From Phallusia fumigata (Eukaryota; Chordata; Ascidiacea; Phlebobranchia; Ascidiidae): a stretch of 64,000 bases of DNA. The stretch covers positions 1 to 64,000 of the forward strand of contig QXVZ01026562.1 of the NCBI GenBank assembly GCA_008931825.1. The letters are read 5' to 3'. Shown piece after piece: positions 1 to 17,971 of the stretch. Position 1 is the stretch's first letter. Every line of letters starts with the position of its first letter. The translations under genes were made by a program, and so were the position numbers. A model generated the notes under the pieces. The model saw only the letters and a program-made list of their open reading frames with translations. It was not told where the DNA came from and made no database searches.

Positions 1-297
1 CAAACTGATTTTGCGGCTCACTGGTGTTTGTGGTTTTCCGCAAGGGAAGTTTGCCTACCCCTGGACTACAACATAATATAACGGGTCACCAAGATATGTG
101 TTTGTGCATTCAACAAAAAGATGAATAATATCAGACCTATTTAAGTTTGCAGTCTTGCATGTTCTTTTAAACAGAATATAAACAACATCATTGTCTGAAT
201 CTTACATCAAGATTCCATAAAGTTGACTGTAGTTTGTTTTGTGCTTAAAGGCCCACAACCTTTTAATATGTACAGTCTACGGCAATTTTTGTTTTAG

Positions 298-3200
298 AAC
301 AACATCCTCGACCCAATAAACGCCCAGAAGATGCTGCCTCTTGCCGATTCATTGACATCCGGTGATAATTTGACGCAGAACGGCCTGCAAGCATCTGTGG
401 CCCTCATTGCCATCATCGCAAAAAATGCCACTGTGGTATATTTGTGCACTGTGGAAATTTAATGACTGACATTATTATAGCTTGTTCCACTGATGGTGAC
501 AATAGCGATTTTTGAAACGTTTGCAATGAAATTTATTCACCGCCTACAAGTCCTCTGGCAGTTCCGTTGTTAATTGAACAACCCAAGGTTTTACCAATCC
601 AAGCTAAAAGTTGTAAAAAGTATAAGCATCCAAAACATATCATATTTTACTGACTAGGCGCCTGGTATTTTGTAGAGACAGCGAATAGTTATCCGCTTGC
701 GTTTCGTTTGGTCAGCCAACTTTAAACAAGTCATGAATAATCAGTTTCTGCAAAATTCTAAAAAGTTCGTGCCAAAATCGACCAACCGAAACTTAAGAGC
801 ATAACCAGTTTCATTAACTTGATGCGGTGACTTCCATGTCTTAAACTATACACGTTCAAAGTTGACAATGTGCTTTGTAACCTGATACATTCGATGTAAG
901 TATCATGAGAATATTTGCCTGTCCAAAGTTTACACATCCGTTTCCAGGTTTTTTTGTGGGATTTGGCCTAATTGTGAACGTAATTGGCATAAAGTAAAAA
1001 AGGCGCGGGCAAAAATAAAATGTAAATTCAAATCCCTTGAACCCATGTATTGCCGTTCACCAATTCCTCAAATGTTGGCAGCACGATATAAACGGTGCTA
1101 TAGGTGGGATGTAGAAACTGTATATAAACACTGGCATTAATTCTTGCTCTGACGAAACCGACTTAGCCAAACGGCCTTTGGCGCTCGACTCACATAAACA
1201 GGGCTTCGTTGAGATCCTGAGTTCGAAACCCGTGAAAAAGCACGAAACACAGTCAAAGACGGACATTTTTACGCAGATGTTCTAACTTAAATATCGATCT
1301 AGTTTTAATGCATTTTCCAGATTTCCGAGACTACCTTTAAGTCCGCCTTGAGCATTACTGATCACGTGACAGTGAATTTGGTGTTTCGTCCGAATTTGAA
1401 GCTAAACACAACACAAGTGGTTAGGGATTTGACCAGTCTGGCGTTCAAAGTGCAATATGCGGCACAACTTACTGTCTTTTCAACCGCTACCAGCGTTGCA
1501 GAGGTGTGGTGTGGTTGTGTAGCGTTTCACTTACAGAAATTCAATTGCTGGTGTGGTTACGTATGGCGAGAAGAACAACTGCAGTTTCAACTTTCAGCTT
1601 TTTTCTCGTGTCTGACAAAGATCTATAGCAAATCAAAGCCAAAAACACATTGGGCATTTTAGGCTACACCATTTTGTATTAAGAAGTAAATGAAAGTAAT
1701 GGCCATGCGTCCTGTAACGTTCTTTGTACATTGTATGAATAAATAAATAAGACTTTAAGTTCTAGGTTTGTGTTTTAGGATAATAGGTTACAACCTGATT
1801 TGCCATTTCTTCCGCTCGACAGAAGTGTTTTTTAATGTTGCAGATTCAGGAAGTTTCCCAAACGGACAGAATCGTGGAGTTCCGTCCCAAATTTTACGAC
1901 AATCGCTTAAATGCATTTTTTCCTGCATCGGTTCAAATTCCCGGCAGTGCTTTTCAATTGAATACCACTGCTGGCGAAACACAGAGAGTGTTCTTTCTCC
2001 TGCTACAGGGCAGTACCCTTTTCAATTCTACGGAAAACCCGGATTGGGTAAGTGGTTAACAGAAAAAATGTAGAAAACCCATCACCATTTCGTCTTGTTT
2101 TTTTGCAGGTCGTTGTTGTAAGCTTGGGACCAAATACCTTTGTAAATCTGACAACGCCAATCCGCATAGAGTACACTGTCAAGGTACAGTTGTGGTAACA
2201 TAGCTAGACTACTGTATTGAGAAGGCTCTTGCGAGTTAATACTATTGATGCTAGCCAAGCCACCTTTTGATTTAATTAAAGCATATATTAACGTGTGTAT
2301 TGAAACAAGCGCTTTTCGCACTTTATGATGATGACCGCCGCTCATAAACCATAATAAAAACAAAAAAAATTGGCGAGTAATAGCAATGAGGACTCAAGAA
2401 ATGGGCCAAGACTTCAAGTGTTTTGTTTGGTCGATAACCCCTAGCATTCTATATGCTCGGCCGGACATACCCGGCGTATTGTGACGTAACATTTGATTAG
2501 CCGCCATATTTTTTTTTAAATATTTCTCTTTGGGAGAGTTGTTTGCATGACGATACTGGCCAATTATACACAAAGGTTTGTTTGCTAATTGTGACGTCGT
2601 ACTTAAGATTTTGAGATAAGTTTATGCCATTTTACTTTCCAAATAAAAAGTGCGTTTTATCCGGAAGTTCGCAGTAATATTTGCTTTTGGCATTTTTTCT
2701 ATTTCATTTTCCTGAATTTCCAAAAAAAGGCACGTTTTTGACTGTTTCCTTTTTTCAGCTACTCGACCCGGCAAAAAACTACAAGTGCGTGTTTTGGGAT
2801 TACGCAACACAGTCATGGTCGACTAAAGGATGCTGGTTGGCTAATAATACTAATTACCCAACGTGCCTTTGCAACCATCTGACCAACTTCGGACTTCTTT
2901 TGGTAACTACCTGTTTCCAGAGCTTTGCACGCCACAAATAATATGTAAACTGCTGTATTACTTTGCACAACTACACGCCTCATGTAACGTTGGTTTGTTC
3001 GTTGAACTATAGTAACCTGATGTTGTGCTGTATTGGCGTGACCTTAAAAACTTTTAATGAGTCATTTTAAGTTTAGAAGGTGTAAAACAAATATCGTCAC
3101 ATTTTTCCTTAGTCAGAAGTCAATTGCTAACGCAAAATCGCACGGTTTTGGGATCTGTCCTGACTAGTTGCGACAATGTACAAGATGTAAAAAAAATGTT

Positions 3201-6200
3201 ATCAGAATGTTTTTTCCAAAAAAACACACAACTGCCAGAGAGTTTGTATGAAGTAAATACATTTAAGTGCAACTATTTTCATTAACTGTATAAAATTCGA
3301 GCTACTTTTATGTCCTGGCGTTTCCAATTTTTTTCTCACATTTAGGGAAGCAAGATACCGTTTTCCTTCTCTTTGTCACTGTGGAACTATATTTGTTGCG
3401 GCATCTCCATCGCTGCCCTTTTAATCGTTTCATCGTTGATCCTGCTTCTCAAGTAGGTTTTTACACACCGGAATATTAACATTTTCCTGCGGGGAACGGA
3501 TGACCAATTTCCCGCAAGTTTTGAATTTACCTTTTCCAGGCTCACGAGCATGCTTTGTAACGCAGGCGTTTACGAGAGAGGATCCCCATGAAAATTCTTG
3601 TTAACATTTGTCTCAACCTGGCGGCGACGTACATAGTTTTTCTGGCTGGAGCTGGAAAAAAACTGAAAAGACAGAATTGTATCGCTAGCGCCACCTTGCT
3701 GCATTACTTTGTGCTGACGAGCTGGTGCTGGATGGCGCTATACATGCATTTCTTATACAAGCGTGTTGTGACGGTAAATAGCTTTGCTCATATAGTTACC
3801 AATTTTTTCGATTATAAAATAACAACAAACCGATGTAGCGCCTAAATACTAGTTAAGCGGTTTAAAATATGTTAAAAACATAGGATACATTTCAAAAATA
3901 CTACATATCGCAGTAGCAAACTAAGGTACTGTTGCGTATTATTATTTTTCGAAGCAATCATTCTTCTGTATGAATAAGGAACTTCCGACACCAAGAGTAG
4001 GCGAAATATATATATTCCTATGTTTTCAATCTACTAAATTCGTTTCCTGGTAACTTGTTTCAATACCTAAAATTTTTCTGTTAGATGGCAATACATTGCT
4101 CACTACATTCATTCCTTTTGTAAAGTTTGTTTAAAAAAATACTATGATTATGCAGTTAACATGAACTTCAAAACCAGTAAAAGTCACGTGAATAGTGGAA
4201 CCCCTGAACGGCCTTTGCGCTCCAGTTTTATCCCTTAGATGAGGGTTTAATATAAGGGTCATATTCTTTCAAATAACGTATTAAGGCGTTGGATTGATCA
4301 AACATAAAACTTGTTCTGTTGTTCAGGTACTCCAAGTGATTTCTGATCATTACTTCAAGTTTGCGGTACTTTTTTCATACTTTGCTCCTGCCCTGGTGGT
4401 CGGTGTCAACATCGGGGCAGCAAAGATCTCCGACAAAGGCAAGACGCAAAATATATATAATTTAAATCCGTTATTACAACAATTAGGTAGTCGTTGAACC
4501 TCACACTCATTTCCCAGCANAACATCGGGGCAGCAAAGATCTCCGACAAAGGCAAGACGCAAAATATATATAATTTAAATCCGTTCTTACAACAATTAGG
4601 TAGTCGTTGAACCTCACACTCATTTCCCAGCAAGGGTGATTGGTTGTTAAGGCCCCTGACTAAGTGCAGTTGTGTCACTTTGTTTCATTTTACCAACTCA
4701 ACTCATACAGATTTTCCTCACAAGTTGTTGAACGCTGATACTTGTTGGATCCAAGGCTACCATTTACATTTTGCCTTCTTGACTCCACTCGGATGTCTCA
4801 TTGTGTTCAACTATCTCCTGTTTGTGGTGATCATCAGAAAACTGACTTGCGCTCGAAAGCAGGTAGGTCATCGATTAATGCTTGTTGCTGCCAGGTTCGG
4901 TGTTGAGAGGAGGGGTGACGTTGTGGGACCAGCCGAGGGGGTTAGAATCTAACCACCCGTGCTAGGAAAGAGGGTGGGGTTCGACAGGAAAACAAAACAC
5001 CGAAAGAAAACCTGCCGGATAGTTTCAAGCTAATCGCCAAGTTATGTTCCCCCGCCAGTAACGCGGACTAATTTTTTTCCTTCTTGCTCTTGAAGCACAC
5101 TTGATGGCGCGCTTAATCGCATTCTCCGTGTAAGAAGATTGGTGTTGGACGTCGTGGCAAACGCTTGTGTAATTACTGGTTGTACATAACATTGCGACTT
5201 GGAAAAGTTGATGGTTTTCAAAAACATGTTTCATACCGCACAAAAAATACATTACAAACAAATCTAATTTATAGCGAATTCTGTAACATTCTGTCGCAGG
5301 AATAGATGTATAAGGAAGTACCTAAAACCTAAAAAACATATAAATTGATTCGGCGAAATTACACTAAACAACCATTATACTGGCTGATTTTGTTTCACAA
5401 ATAAGTATTTTTTTTTCTTCTTTTTTGGTCAAATCTGGTTACGCCCCAAAAACCNTCGCCAAGTTATGTTCCCCCGCCAGTAACGCGGACTAATTTTTTT
5501 CCTTCTTGCTCTTGAAGCACACTTGATGGCGCGCTTAATCGCATTCTCCGTGTAAGAAGATTGGTGTTGGACGTCGTGGCAAACGCTTGTGTAATTACTG
5601 GTTGTACATAACATTGCGACTTGGAAAAGTTGATGGTTTTCAAAAACATGTTTCATACCGCACAAAAAATACATTACAAACAAATCTAATTTATAGCGAA
5701 TTCTGTAACATTCTGTCGCAGGAATAGATGTATAAGGAAGTACCTAAAACCTAAAAAACATATAAATTGATTCGGCGAAATTACACTAAACAACCATTAT
5801 ACTGGCTGATTTTGTTTCACAAATAAGTATTTTTTTTTCTTCTTTTTTGGTCAAATCTGGTTACGCCCCAAAAACCGGATTGAATATTGACGGAGATCAT
5901 ATTGTTTGGTTTGAAACAGATCCAGTCCACGCAGCAGCAACCAACCTATGTTCACCATCTGAGCTCGGCAGTCACAATCGCCACTACTTCAGGGCTGAGT
6001 TGGGTGTTCGGATACTTTATGTTGATTTCCCAAAATGAGACATATTTGAATGTTTTCAGCTGGATCTTCTCGATTTTGGTTTCAACTCAGGTAAGGGTTT
6101 TCAGGTAACTAGTTCGTTTGTCATAAATTACAAAACTTTATCTATATTTATTTTTTAACCAGGGAGTTTGCGTCTTTTTGGTCACGTGCGTACGCGATGG

Positions 6201-6297
6201 TGACGTCAGACGAGTTTGGGCGGGAAGGATTGCCGAATGTTGTCGCGGAAATGTTCGGAGAGTGACTGAAGAAATTGGGATACCAAATCACAAATGA
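298..6297 (+). CDS. Adhesion G protein-coupled receptor (GAIN/GPS-7TM), 3' part, 5' incomplete
   Basis: Exons that join in phase: 298-435, 1321-1503, 1844-2047, 2109-2183, 2759-2902, 3346-3452, 3540-3773, 4327-4438, 4711-4862, 5920-6090, 6163-6297. The first four give GAIN-domain-like sequence. Exon 2759-2902 is the GPS motif: paired Cys and Trp, then CNHLTNFG, where family members self-cleave between Leu and Thr. Exon 3346 onward encodes membrane helices: TM1, TM2-3 (ILVNICLNLAA), TM4, the extracellular Cys-Trp of loop 2, TM5, and TM6-7 (GLSWVFG). Stop is TGA at 6295. The intron after 4438 fits a GC-AG intron (AAAG|gcaaga). Oddity: in exon 3540-3773 the frame entering from TM1 closes at TGA just after a CCCC run at 3584-3587, while TM2-3 continues one frame over; one extra base there would join them. 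This may be a sequencing error, a heterozygous lesion or a decaying gene. N-terminal ligand domains lie upstream of the window, so the subfamily is undetermined. Confidence 0.85.
490..518 (+). repeat. Foldback-type repeat core, hammerhead-like, degenerate copy
   Basis: In the receptor intron. It contains CTGATGG, then TGACAATAGCG and GAAACG, matching the shared core seen at 12472, 37578, 42122 and 47797. Flanks resemble the copy near 42.1 kb (the text tacaag...ctctggcag to the right). The stem is imperfect here. Probably a remnant of a small non-autonomous element. Confidence 0.5.
1166..1238 (+). repeat. tRNA-like fragment (possible SINE head)
   Basis: The text TAGCCAAACGGC resembles a polymerase III A box, and GAGTTCGAAACCC about 40 bases later resembles a B box. 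Spacing and the GGCG...GACT middle recall a type II (Leu/Ser) tRNA, but no acceptor stem can be paired, so it is not a functional tRNA. A shorter similar A-box-like stretch occurs near 4205. Best read as a tRNA-derived SINE remnant in an intron. Confidence 0.35.
4408..4632. repeat. 112-bp direct duplication around an N (probable assembly artefact)
   Basis: Bases 4408-4519 recur at 4521-4632 with one substitution seen (a/c), separated by a single N at 4520. Both copies hold the end of the receptor TM4 exon and its GC-AG donor. The near identity and the placeholder N point to two haplotype contigs abutted instead of merged. Confidence 0.85.
5034..5876. repeat. 421-bp direct duplication around an N (probable assembly artefact)
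   Basis: Bases 5034-5454 are repeated at 5456-5876 with an N at 5455. I saw no difference between the copies. It is intronic in the receptor gene. The exactness and the N suggest an unmerged contig overlap rather than a biological tandem duplication. Confidence 0.85.
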
Positions 6298-6339
6298 ACT
6301 TAATAACCCAAGACGATCCAATGGCTACTTGAGACAGAA

Positions 6340-6345
6340 AATAAA
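6340..6345 (+). other. Polyadenylation signal of the receptor gene
   Basis: AATAAA 43 bases after the TGA stop at 6295-6297, the expected place for a short 3' UTR. Confidence 0.6.
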
Positions 6346-6412
6346 CCTCTTTCTGGTTTAAAAAAACTTGGGTATGTGGCATTTTTGATCAAATTTGTTG
6401 AGTTTGACCCAG

Positions 6413-6553
6413 GGGCATAGCAAGGGGGGCGAAAAAGGCCATGGCTCTTCCGAAATTTCGAAATTGTACATTGAGGCAGGCTACTCCAGGAAAAAAGTTT
6501 TNCAGTAAGTTAGGCTACTTCCCCCCCCCCTCAAAATGTGTGGCTGGCTATAG
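6413..6553. repeat. C-rich dispersed repeat, copy 1
   Basis: Begins near ggggcatagcaaggg and ends near gtggctggctatag. It shares with the copy at 8512 the sequence around gttag...tactt, a run of C, then caaaa and ggctggcta. The ends are weakly inverted (gcatagc / gctatag), as in a small non-autonomous DNA element. Contains the N at 6502. Confidence 0.45.
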
Positions 6554-8511
6554 TTGTACCGTCTTGCTTTCCTATGTCGCCATTGGCTCGCCTTCTGTTT
6601 TTTAAATTTAGTGGCTTTGCTACAACCTACAACCGCAGCCGTTGCAATTAATTGAAGTCATTAAGTGTCAAAAGCCGAATTTTTATTTCTTTGGACAGAA
6701 AATAAAAATAAAACAAACCTACTTCGAGGTAATGTTTACTTATACCTAATGTCACGATATACCATAACATTATTGGTGTCTAAAATATAGAATTATCCTT
6801 TGTTAAAAGTCGTTCTTCAGTTTTTTTGTAACTTTCTCTAAAAAAGGCACGGCTTTACACAAACCCAACTGCGATAGCTTATGTTATTGTGTGAAGCAGC
6901 GTGTTTTAACGAAAAAACTTGTTTCATTGCTGTCGTCGTTTCGACCAATGAGTTATCTTTTTTATTACTTCTTTATGATTTCCACTGCTTCGAACACCTA
7001 ATGCTCTATTCACAAACGCTACAACTTTAGTGAGTAATACTGAACTAAAACACCGAATTGCATATTCACGAAACATCCAATCATAAACTACGCATGCGTG
7101 GGCATCTGTCGGCAGAAATAAGTACGCAACAAAAACTTTGGTACCTAGGAGACTCAGTGCACGAATAGTTATGTGATATAAGGCACCCTTAGTTGGTGAA
7201 ATCCAGTTTTTTGATTCAAAAAGTTCTTGAAAGAAATGTAGTTTTGTTTTTCTTTTTTTCGTCTGTTACTCGTGTAAAATATACTCCAGATAAATAAAAT
7301 GGAAATGATGTCTTGAACAGAACCTAAACACTAAGGAATGCAAAACTGCAAATGCTCCACTTTACTGAAGGTCTCTCATAAAAACTGACACTTATACGAC
7401 GTAACAAACCGATGAAAACATTTAATCCCCATCGGAGAGAAATGTTCTGTGATGCAATTTGCCAATCACAGGAAAGCGCTCGAAAAAATTCCCGCTCCAA
7501 CTGCTAGGCCAATGCTTATAACTATGAAGTGGCCCCTATGGGCTGGTCCCCCTAACGCCCCCCCCCCAGTCGAATTTCCAGCATTGAGTTAAAACTGACT
7601 TTCTTGTATGCGCCGGTGCATGCACATAACGCTTTGTAGTAACGGTGTAGCTGCAGCGCATTTAACCTCCATCAAACAACTGTGCCTTCACATTATTCCG
7701 CAGCTATCTTCGGTTTGTTCATTGTTTTGTGCTATTGTGTCCAGTGGCGGCTCATACATAAGCACAATGGTGCAACACCCTCCCCAATTTTTTTTGATAT
7801 TATCGATAACCTTCAATACAAAAGTCCCTTTTTCTTCGATTCTATTTTTATCATTGTAGCAGTGCCATGTTTAATCGTTTTGCTTAATGTCAGTTACCAT
7901 CATATCACTTGCGCACAAAAACGAGTTCACTATGACGTCATTAAGCCCCAGGTCATGAAAAATCCAAAAATCTTTGTCTGTGCGCTTCAAAGACCCAGCT
8001 GCGTAGTGTTTGGCTGCTGTGCGCATGCGCATAAAGGTAGCGACGTGCAAGGCTGAAAGGGAGAGGCCTGGCGTGCTGGTGGAAGCGTTTTCGTGTTCCG
8101 CGTGTGTTGTGCTTAAAACCGCTTACCATTTTATTTTTAAATGAATAGATCAAGCTTAAACTGTAGTTATTTACGTAAAAAACAATTTGACTTGTAGTTT
8201 TAGGATTTTATTAAGTTTCTGGTTCAATTTTCTTTTTTAAACCTGCTTACTTTTACACAACATTAAATCAAAGGTTTAATATTTTGCCTACGAGCCCCCA
8301 CTGATTGCCTCTCTACGGTTTCTTCTACCAAGAAAACAAACGCAACCTAGACAGCAGCACTGGTTACTACCGATTGCTCGATCGTTGCCCATTTCTAAAA
8401 ATTAAACCCCACGGTTTATGTGTCACGAAAATGTAAAATACAAAAGCCAACAAGGCCATAGGATTACCATGGCACACCCGTCTGTCTTATTTACAGAAAG
8501 ATTGGCAAAAA

Positions 8512-8647
8512 AGGGCATGCCCCCCCCCCCCCCCCCACAATTTGAAATTGAACAATAAGGTAGCTACCCCCTGCAAACATATTTAAGTCACATTTTAAGT
8601 TAGATTACTTGCCCCCCACCCCCAAAAAGTTGGGCTGGCTACGCTAT
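8512..8647. repeat. C-rich dispersed repeat, copy 2
   Basis: Left part has gggcatg followed by a run of 16 C (8521-8536); right part has tagattacttgcccccc and gggctggctacgc, parallel to the copy at 6413-6553. No target duplication could be shown. Confidence 0.45.
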
Positions 8648-9307
8648 TGCAACACTGTGTGAGAGTAGCCGCGAAGAGCAGCTGGAACATAATAAAGCTG
8701 AGCCTGGCAAACAAAACAGTGTCAAGACTACAGTTAACAAACCAAGGACGAACTAGCAGTTGTTAAATTACAAAAAACAGAATAGTTTCAAAGGCACTAT
8801 ATTTGGGCAGTCAGACGGCTCGACGAACCCACCTTAAGCACAGCGCAATGACAAAACGAGCCAAAAAAGGACGACCGTAGCAAAAAACTTTTCTGAAATT
8901 TGTCGTTTTGTATCACGAAGATTTGACACGATTTTGCTGTACGACGTCTGCACTTCATTAAACACATGATCATTTAGGATATTTAACTCAAAAAGCCAGT
9001 CTGCGTTTTAATGGTTTGCAGTTCTGTCAAGTCAGAGTCTTTAAGAACTGTACTTTACTCCGGAAACCTGAGCTTTTGACCTGAACTGGAATCGGAAATT
9101 CGACGTCAGTAACACATAAGTTACAAGCTTTTTGGGTCTTGTTCTTTGCTTTGAGTCGTTAAAAGCAGATCGTTTGAAATATTCATGGTGGAGAGTGTAG
9201 AACCACAGATTTAAGTTGTTTTCGTTGTGCAGTTTAGCTTTTTTAATCGCTGATTAGTTGTGCAGGAAATATAACTTACATTAAGCATTGGGGAAAACTT
9301 GTACCTT

Positions 9308-11514
9308 ATGGATGGTATTTGCGTTTTGACGGCCTTGTTGCTTTTATTGCTAAGTTCTTGTCATCCCACCGACCAAGCTTCCGACAACTTTTTGACCTGC
9401 ACTGTTGGTTCAAAAAGCTTCGACACTTTTCGTATTCGCCATGTGGTTGAAAACAACGAAGGCGGTCCAAGGCTAAGGGGACTTCCTGGTAAAAAAGGGC
9501 CAATAGGGTTGAAGGGGGAACCCGGTTTACCAGGAGGCAATAGATTAAACGGAACTAAGGGAGAAATGGGCACAAAAGGTGATAAAGGAGATGTTGGGCC
9601 TGCTGGACCTCCTGGCACCGTCGCAAATGGTTTCACAGCTTCCACAGGATCCAAAGATAAAAAAGGACAAAAAGGAAGTAAAGGTCCACCTGGATCGGTT
9701 GGCCAGAAGGGTCGGAAAGGTGCCCGGGGATCAATTGGTACCTTGGGGTCTAAAGGACAAAAGGGTGTTCGAGGGGCAACTGGTTCCACTGGCCAGAAAG
9801 GTTCCCGGGGTGCGACTGGTCCTTTGGGGCCTAAAGGTCAAAAGGGTGTTCGAGGGGCAACTGGTTCCATTGGACAGAAAGGTGTTCGGGGTGCGACTGG
9901 TCCTGTGGGGCCTAAAGGTCAAAAGGGTGTTCGAGGGGCAACTGGTTCCATTGGACAAAAAGGTGTTCGGGGTGCGACTGGTCCTTTGGGGCCTAAAGGA
10001 CAAAAGGGTGTTAGAGGGGCAACTGGTTCCATTGGACAGAAAGGTGTTCGGGGTGCGATTGGTCCTCATGGGCCTAAAGGTCAAAAGGGTGTTCGAGGGG
10101 CAACTAGTTCCATACGCCAAAAGGGACAAAAAGGAGTCAGGGGTGCAATTGGTCCTCTGGGGCCGAAGGGCCAAAAGGGCGCTGGCGGCGCCACTGGTTC
10201 TGTGGGCACGAAGGGCCAAAAAGGCGAAACTGGGGAGTTGAACAAAAATCAATTGCAGAAATTAATTGGTAAGCAATATTTGTTTGGTAATAAACTTTTA
10301 TTGTGATTGACTCAAATTGATTTCGTGCTCTTGTTTGCAGCACGATTGGATGCATTGGAGAATTTCGCAAGTAGGTATATTGTTAAAAACGGACCTAGAT
10401 GCGTTACGCTAATGTAAAACCAGCAGTCCTAGTTTAGTTTCTACATACTTTTGCATGTATTTTTCGAGGTGTAGCCTAACGGTTAAATTTTCAGTCAACA
10501 ATATGTGTGATGCAATATTTTGTGACGCTAAAGTAGAAATCATGTTTTTGCAGATCGCATGGAACCTTCCATTCGTAAGTATATGCGCTAAAAACTAAAC
10601 AAAGTACAGCAAAACTTAATATTGTCGGTTTTAAATGTACGTTTGCCTATGCACGGGATTGCGCCTTCAATTTTTGTAAAATGCGAATCAATTCTAAAAA
10701 CAGGTCGCAGGCTTTGAATGATCATGGGTTTTAATCTGTTGAAATTCTTGAGGGGGATTCACACCAGATGCGGTTAACGGTTGTGGCTGGCAATGCGTAG
10801 TGGCTGCGGTTGTGCGCGGATTTTACGCGCGACTCTTGAAGGGGCAGGGGGCTTCACACCACCAGTGCTAGGTGAAGCATCGCGGTGGCAAATCATTGTC
10901 ATTGTCAAGAAAAACAAGAAAACTAAGTCAATGTGCTTGCTAATTTGAGTGTCTCTACGTCAAAAAATCGTTGATAGGGAATTTAAGTTAGTACCACTTT
11001 GACACAAAGTACCAATTTGACACAAATTTATTGTAACAAGACAATTTGCTCAATTGCCATCAATATTTTAACTTTCTTCTCTAAATTTCTATTAAACATT
11101 AATGAAACTATTAATCTACAAACAAAACTATTTAAAACTACCAGAAATTAATCACAATAGCCGAATACCTTACGATTTAACTTTGCCGTCAGCCGCTTTT
11201 GCCGAGAGAAATACGCCGTCGCCGCATGACGCCGGCTGGTGTAAATGCCCGGCCGCTTGCCGCGAGATCAAAAACCGCACCGCCGCCGTTAACCGCGTCT
11301 GATGTAAATCCCCCTTTATTCTAAAAAAAGGTTTTTAACTGTTTAGCGTGAACTTTTGAAATCTGGTATAAGCTTATTAAGTTGACGTGAGGAAGGTTTG
11401 GGTAGCCCCCTGACATTCTATCGGAATCGTAACCGAAGTTCAATGTTACGATTTATATTTTTGACAATACTTTATACAATTGCAGATGAATCCAATTCAA
11501 CTTCAGGTTCTTGA
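9308..11514 (+). CDS. Short secreted collagen-like protein
   Basis: Exons 9308-10268, 10341-10370, 10554-10574 and 11486-11514 join in phase to 346 aa. I start at the ATG at 9308; the TTG three codons upstream is not needed. Residues 1 to about 20 (MDGICVLTALLLLLLSSC) form a signal peptide. A short linker follows, then an almost uninterrupted Gly-X-Y helix of about 85 triplets, very rich in Gln, Lys and Arg (GQKGVRGAT units). After the helix comes a short tail, with LQKLIARLDALENFANRM heptad-like and possibly trimerising, ending in a Ser/Thr-rich stretch. Three tiny 3' exons encode this tail. There is no fibrillar C-propeptide, C1q or lectin head, so it is not a standard fibrillar or complement collagen. 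The role is unknown; a secreted matrix or mucosal protein is an inference. A good donor (acg|gtgagt) just after the stop suggests a 3' UTR intron. Confidence 0.8.
9752..10160 (+). repeat. 81-bp coding minisatellite in the collagen-like exon
   Basis: The unit beginning aaaggacaaaagggtgtt recurs at about 9753, 9834, 9915, 9996 and 10077, a constant 81-bp step (27 residues, nine Gly-X-Y triplets). Copies differ by a few substitutions. Each unit has two GVRGAT blocks, so there is also a half-unit periodicity. Unequal exchange keeps the reading frame, so length polymorphism is likely. Confidence 0.85.
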
Positions 11515-12062
11515 TTAAACGGTGAGTAATAGGTAATAAAATTATTGTAGTAACCGATCGTAATAATATTCGCAAGAACTAATTTCTTTGGTCAATTTAC
11601 TTTTTGGCCAAATTCTAATCGTCAGTGTTCAAACGAATGGTTTGAAAATTAGGGAAAACATTTTAGCTAACTTATGAATGCTTTATAACAGGGTAACATG
11701 CCTCCTCTTTGCTGCAATGTGCCGATGAATCCCGCTCTGTACAGAGGATACTGCATATGTTTCACACATTCGTATTCCGCCATATTTCATTGTACAGGCT
11801 GCAAAAGTTACTTTCATGTCTGACAACAGAATGTGCACTGGGGTAAAAACGTTTGTTTGCTTAGTAAAACTTCTACAACAACGGCAACCACCATCATATC
11901 ACCGTCAAGGCTGTTGGAACCGCAGAGACAGGTATCTCGACGGTGTAGTCATTCAGCCGCTGCACCAAACTGATTATAAAAACGAAACAAACGACGCCTT
12001 TTCTGTTTTTCGATGCTCGAGCTATTTTCACAACTTTGTATTGCTGGTTCATTCTATTGACA

Positions 12063-12068
12063 AATAAA
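12063..12068 (+). other. Polyadenylation signal, probably of the collagen-like gene
   Basis: AATAAA about 550 bases after the collagen-like stop and 114 bases from the end of the convergent PARG coding region. It fits a transcript with a spliced 3' UTR (acceptor near 11691). Confidence 0.4.
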
Positions 12069-12181
12069 CTTGGACTGTAAATAGACTGAACTGTCTTAAA
12101 TCGCCTGTAGATCTTGACCAAAACCTTAAGCAATCGTAAAAATGATGTATTTTTGATGGAAGAAAAATCGAAAACGGTTTG

Positions 12182-17971
<5,790 letters not shown>

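Larger units (their letters stand above)
6346..9307. other. Intergenic region without a recognisable gene
   Basis: About 3 kb between the receptor and the collagen-like gene. Open frames near 7608-8056 have no family resemblance and overlap in several frames, so I do not call them. The stretch holds two related C-rich repeats, poly-C runs, an N at 6502, and one TGACGTCA at 7933-7940. The promoter of the collagen-like gene should lie just before 9308. Confidence 0.6.

Noticed and set aside
7608-8056. Two overlapping open frames between the receptor and the collagen-like gene
   Set aside because: No start context, family resemblance or splice support, and they lie among C-rich repeats.
9361-10252. 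Long reverse-strand and +1 frames across the collagen-like exon
   Set aside because: They arise from the periodic Gly-X-Y repeat; the sense frame with signal peptide and in-phase downstream exons explains the sequence.
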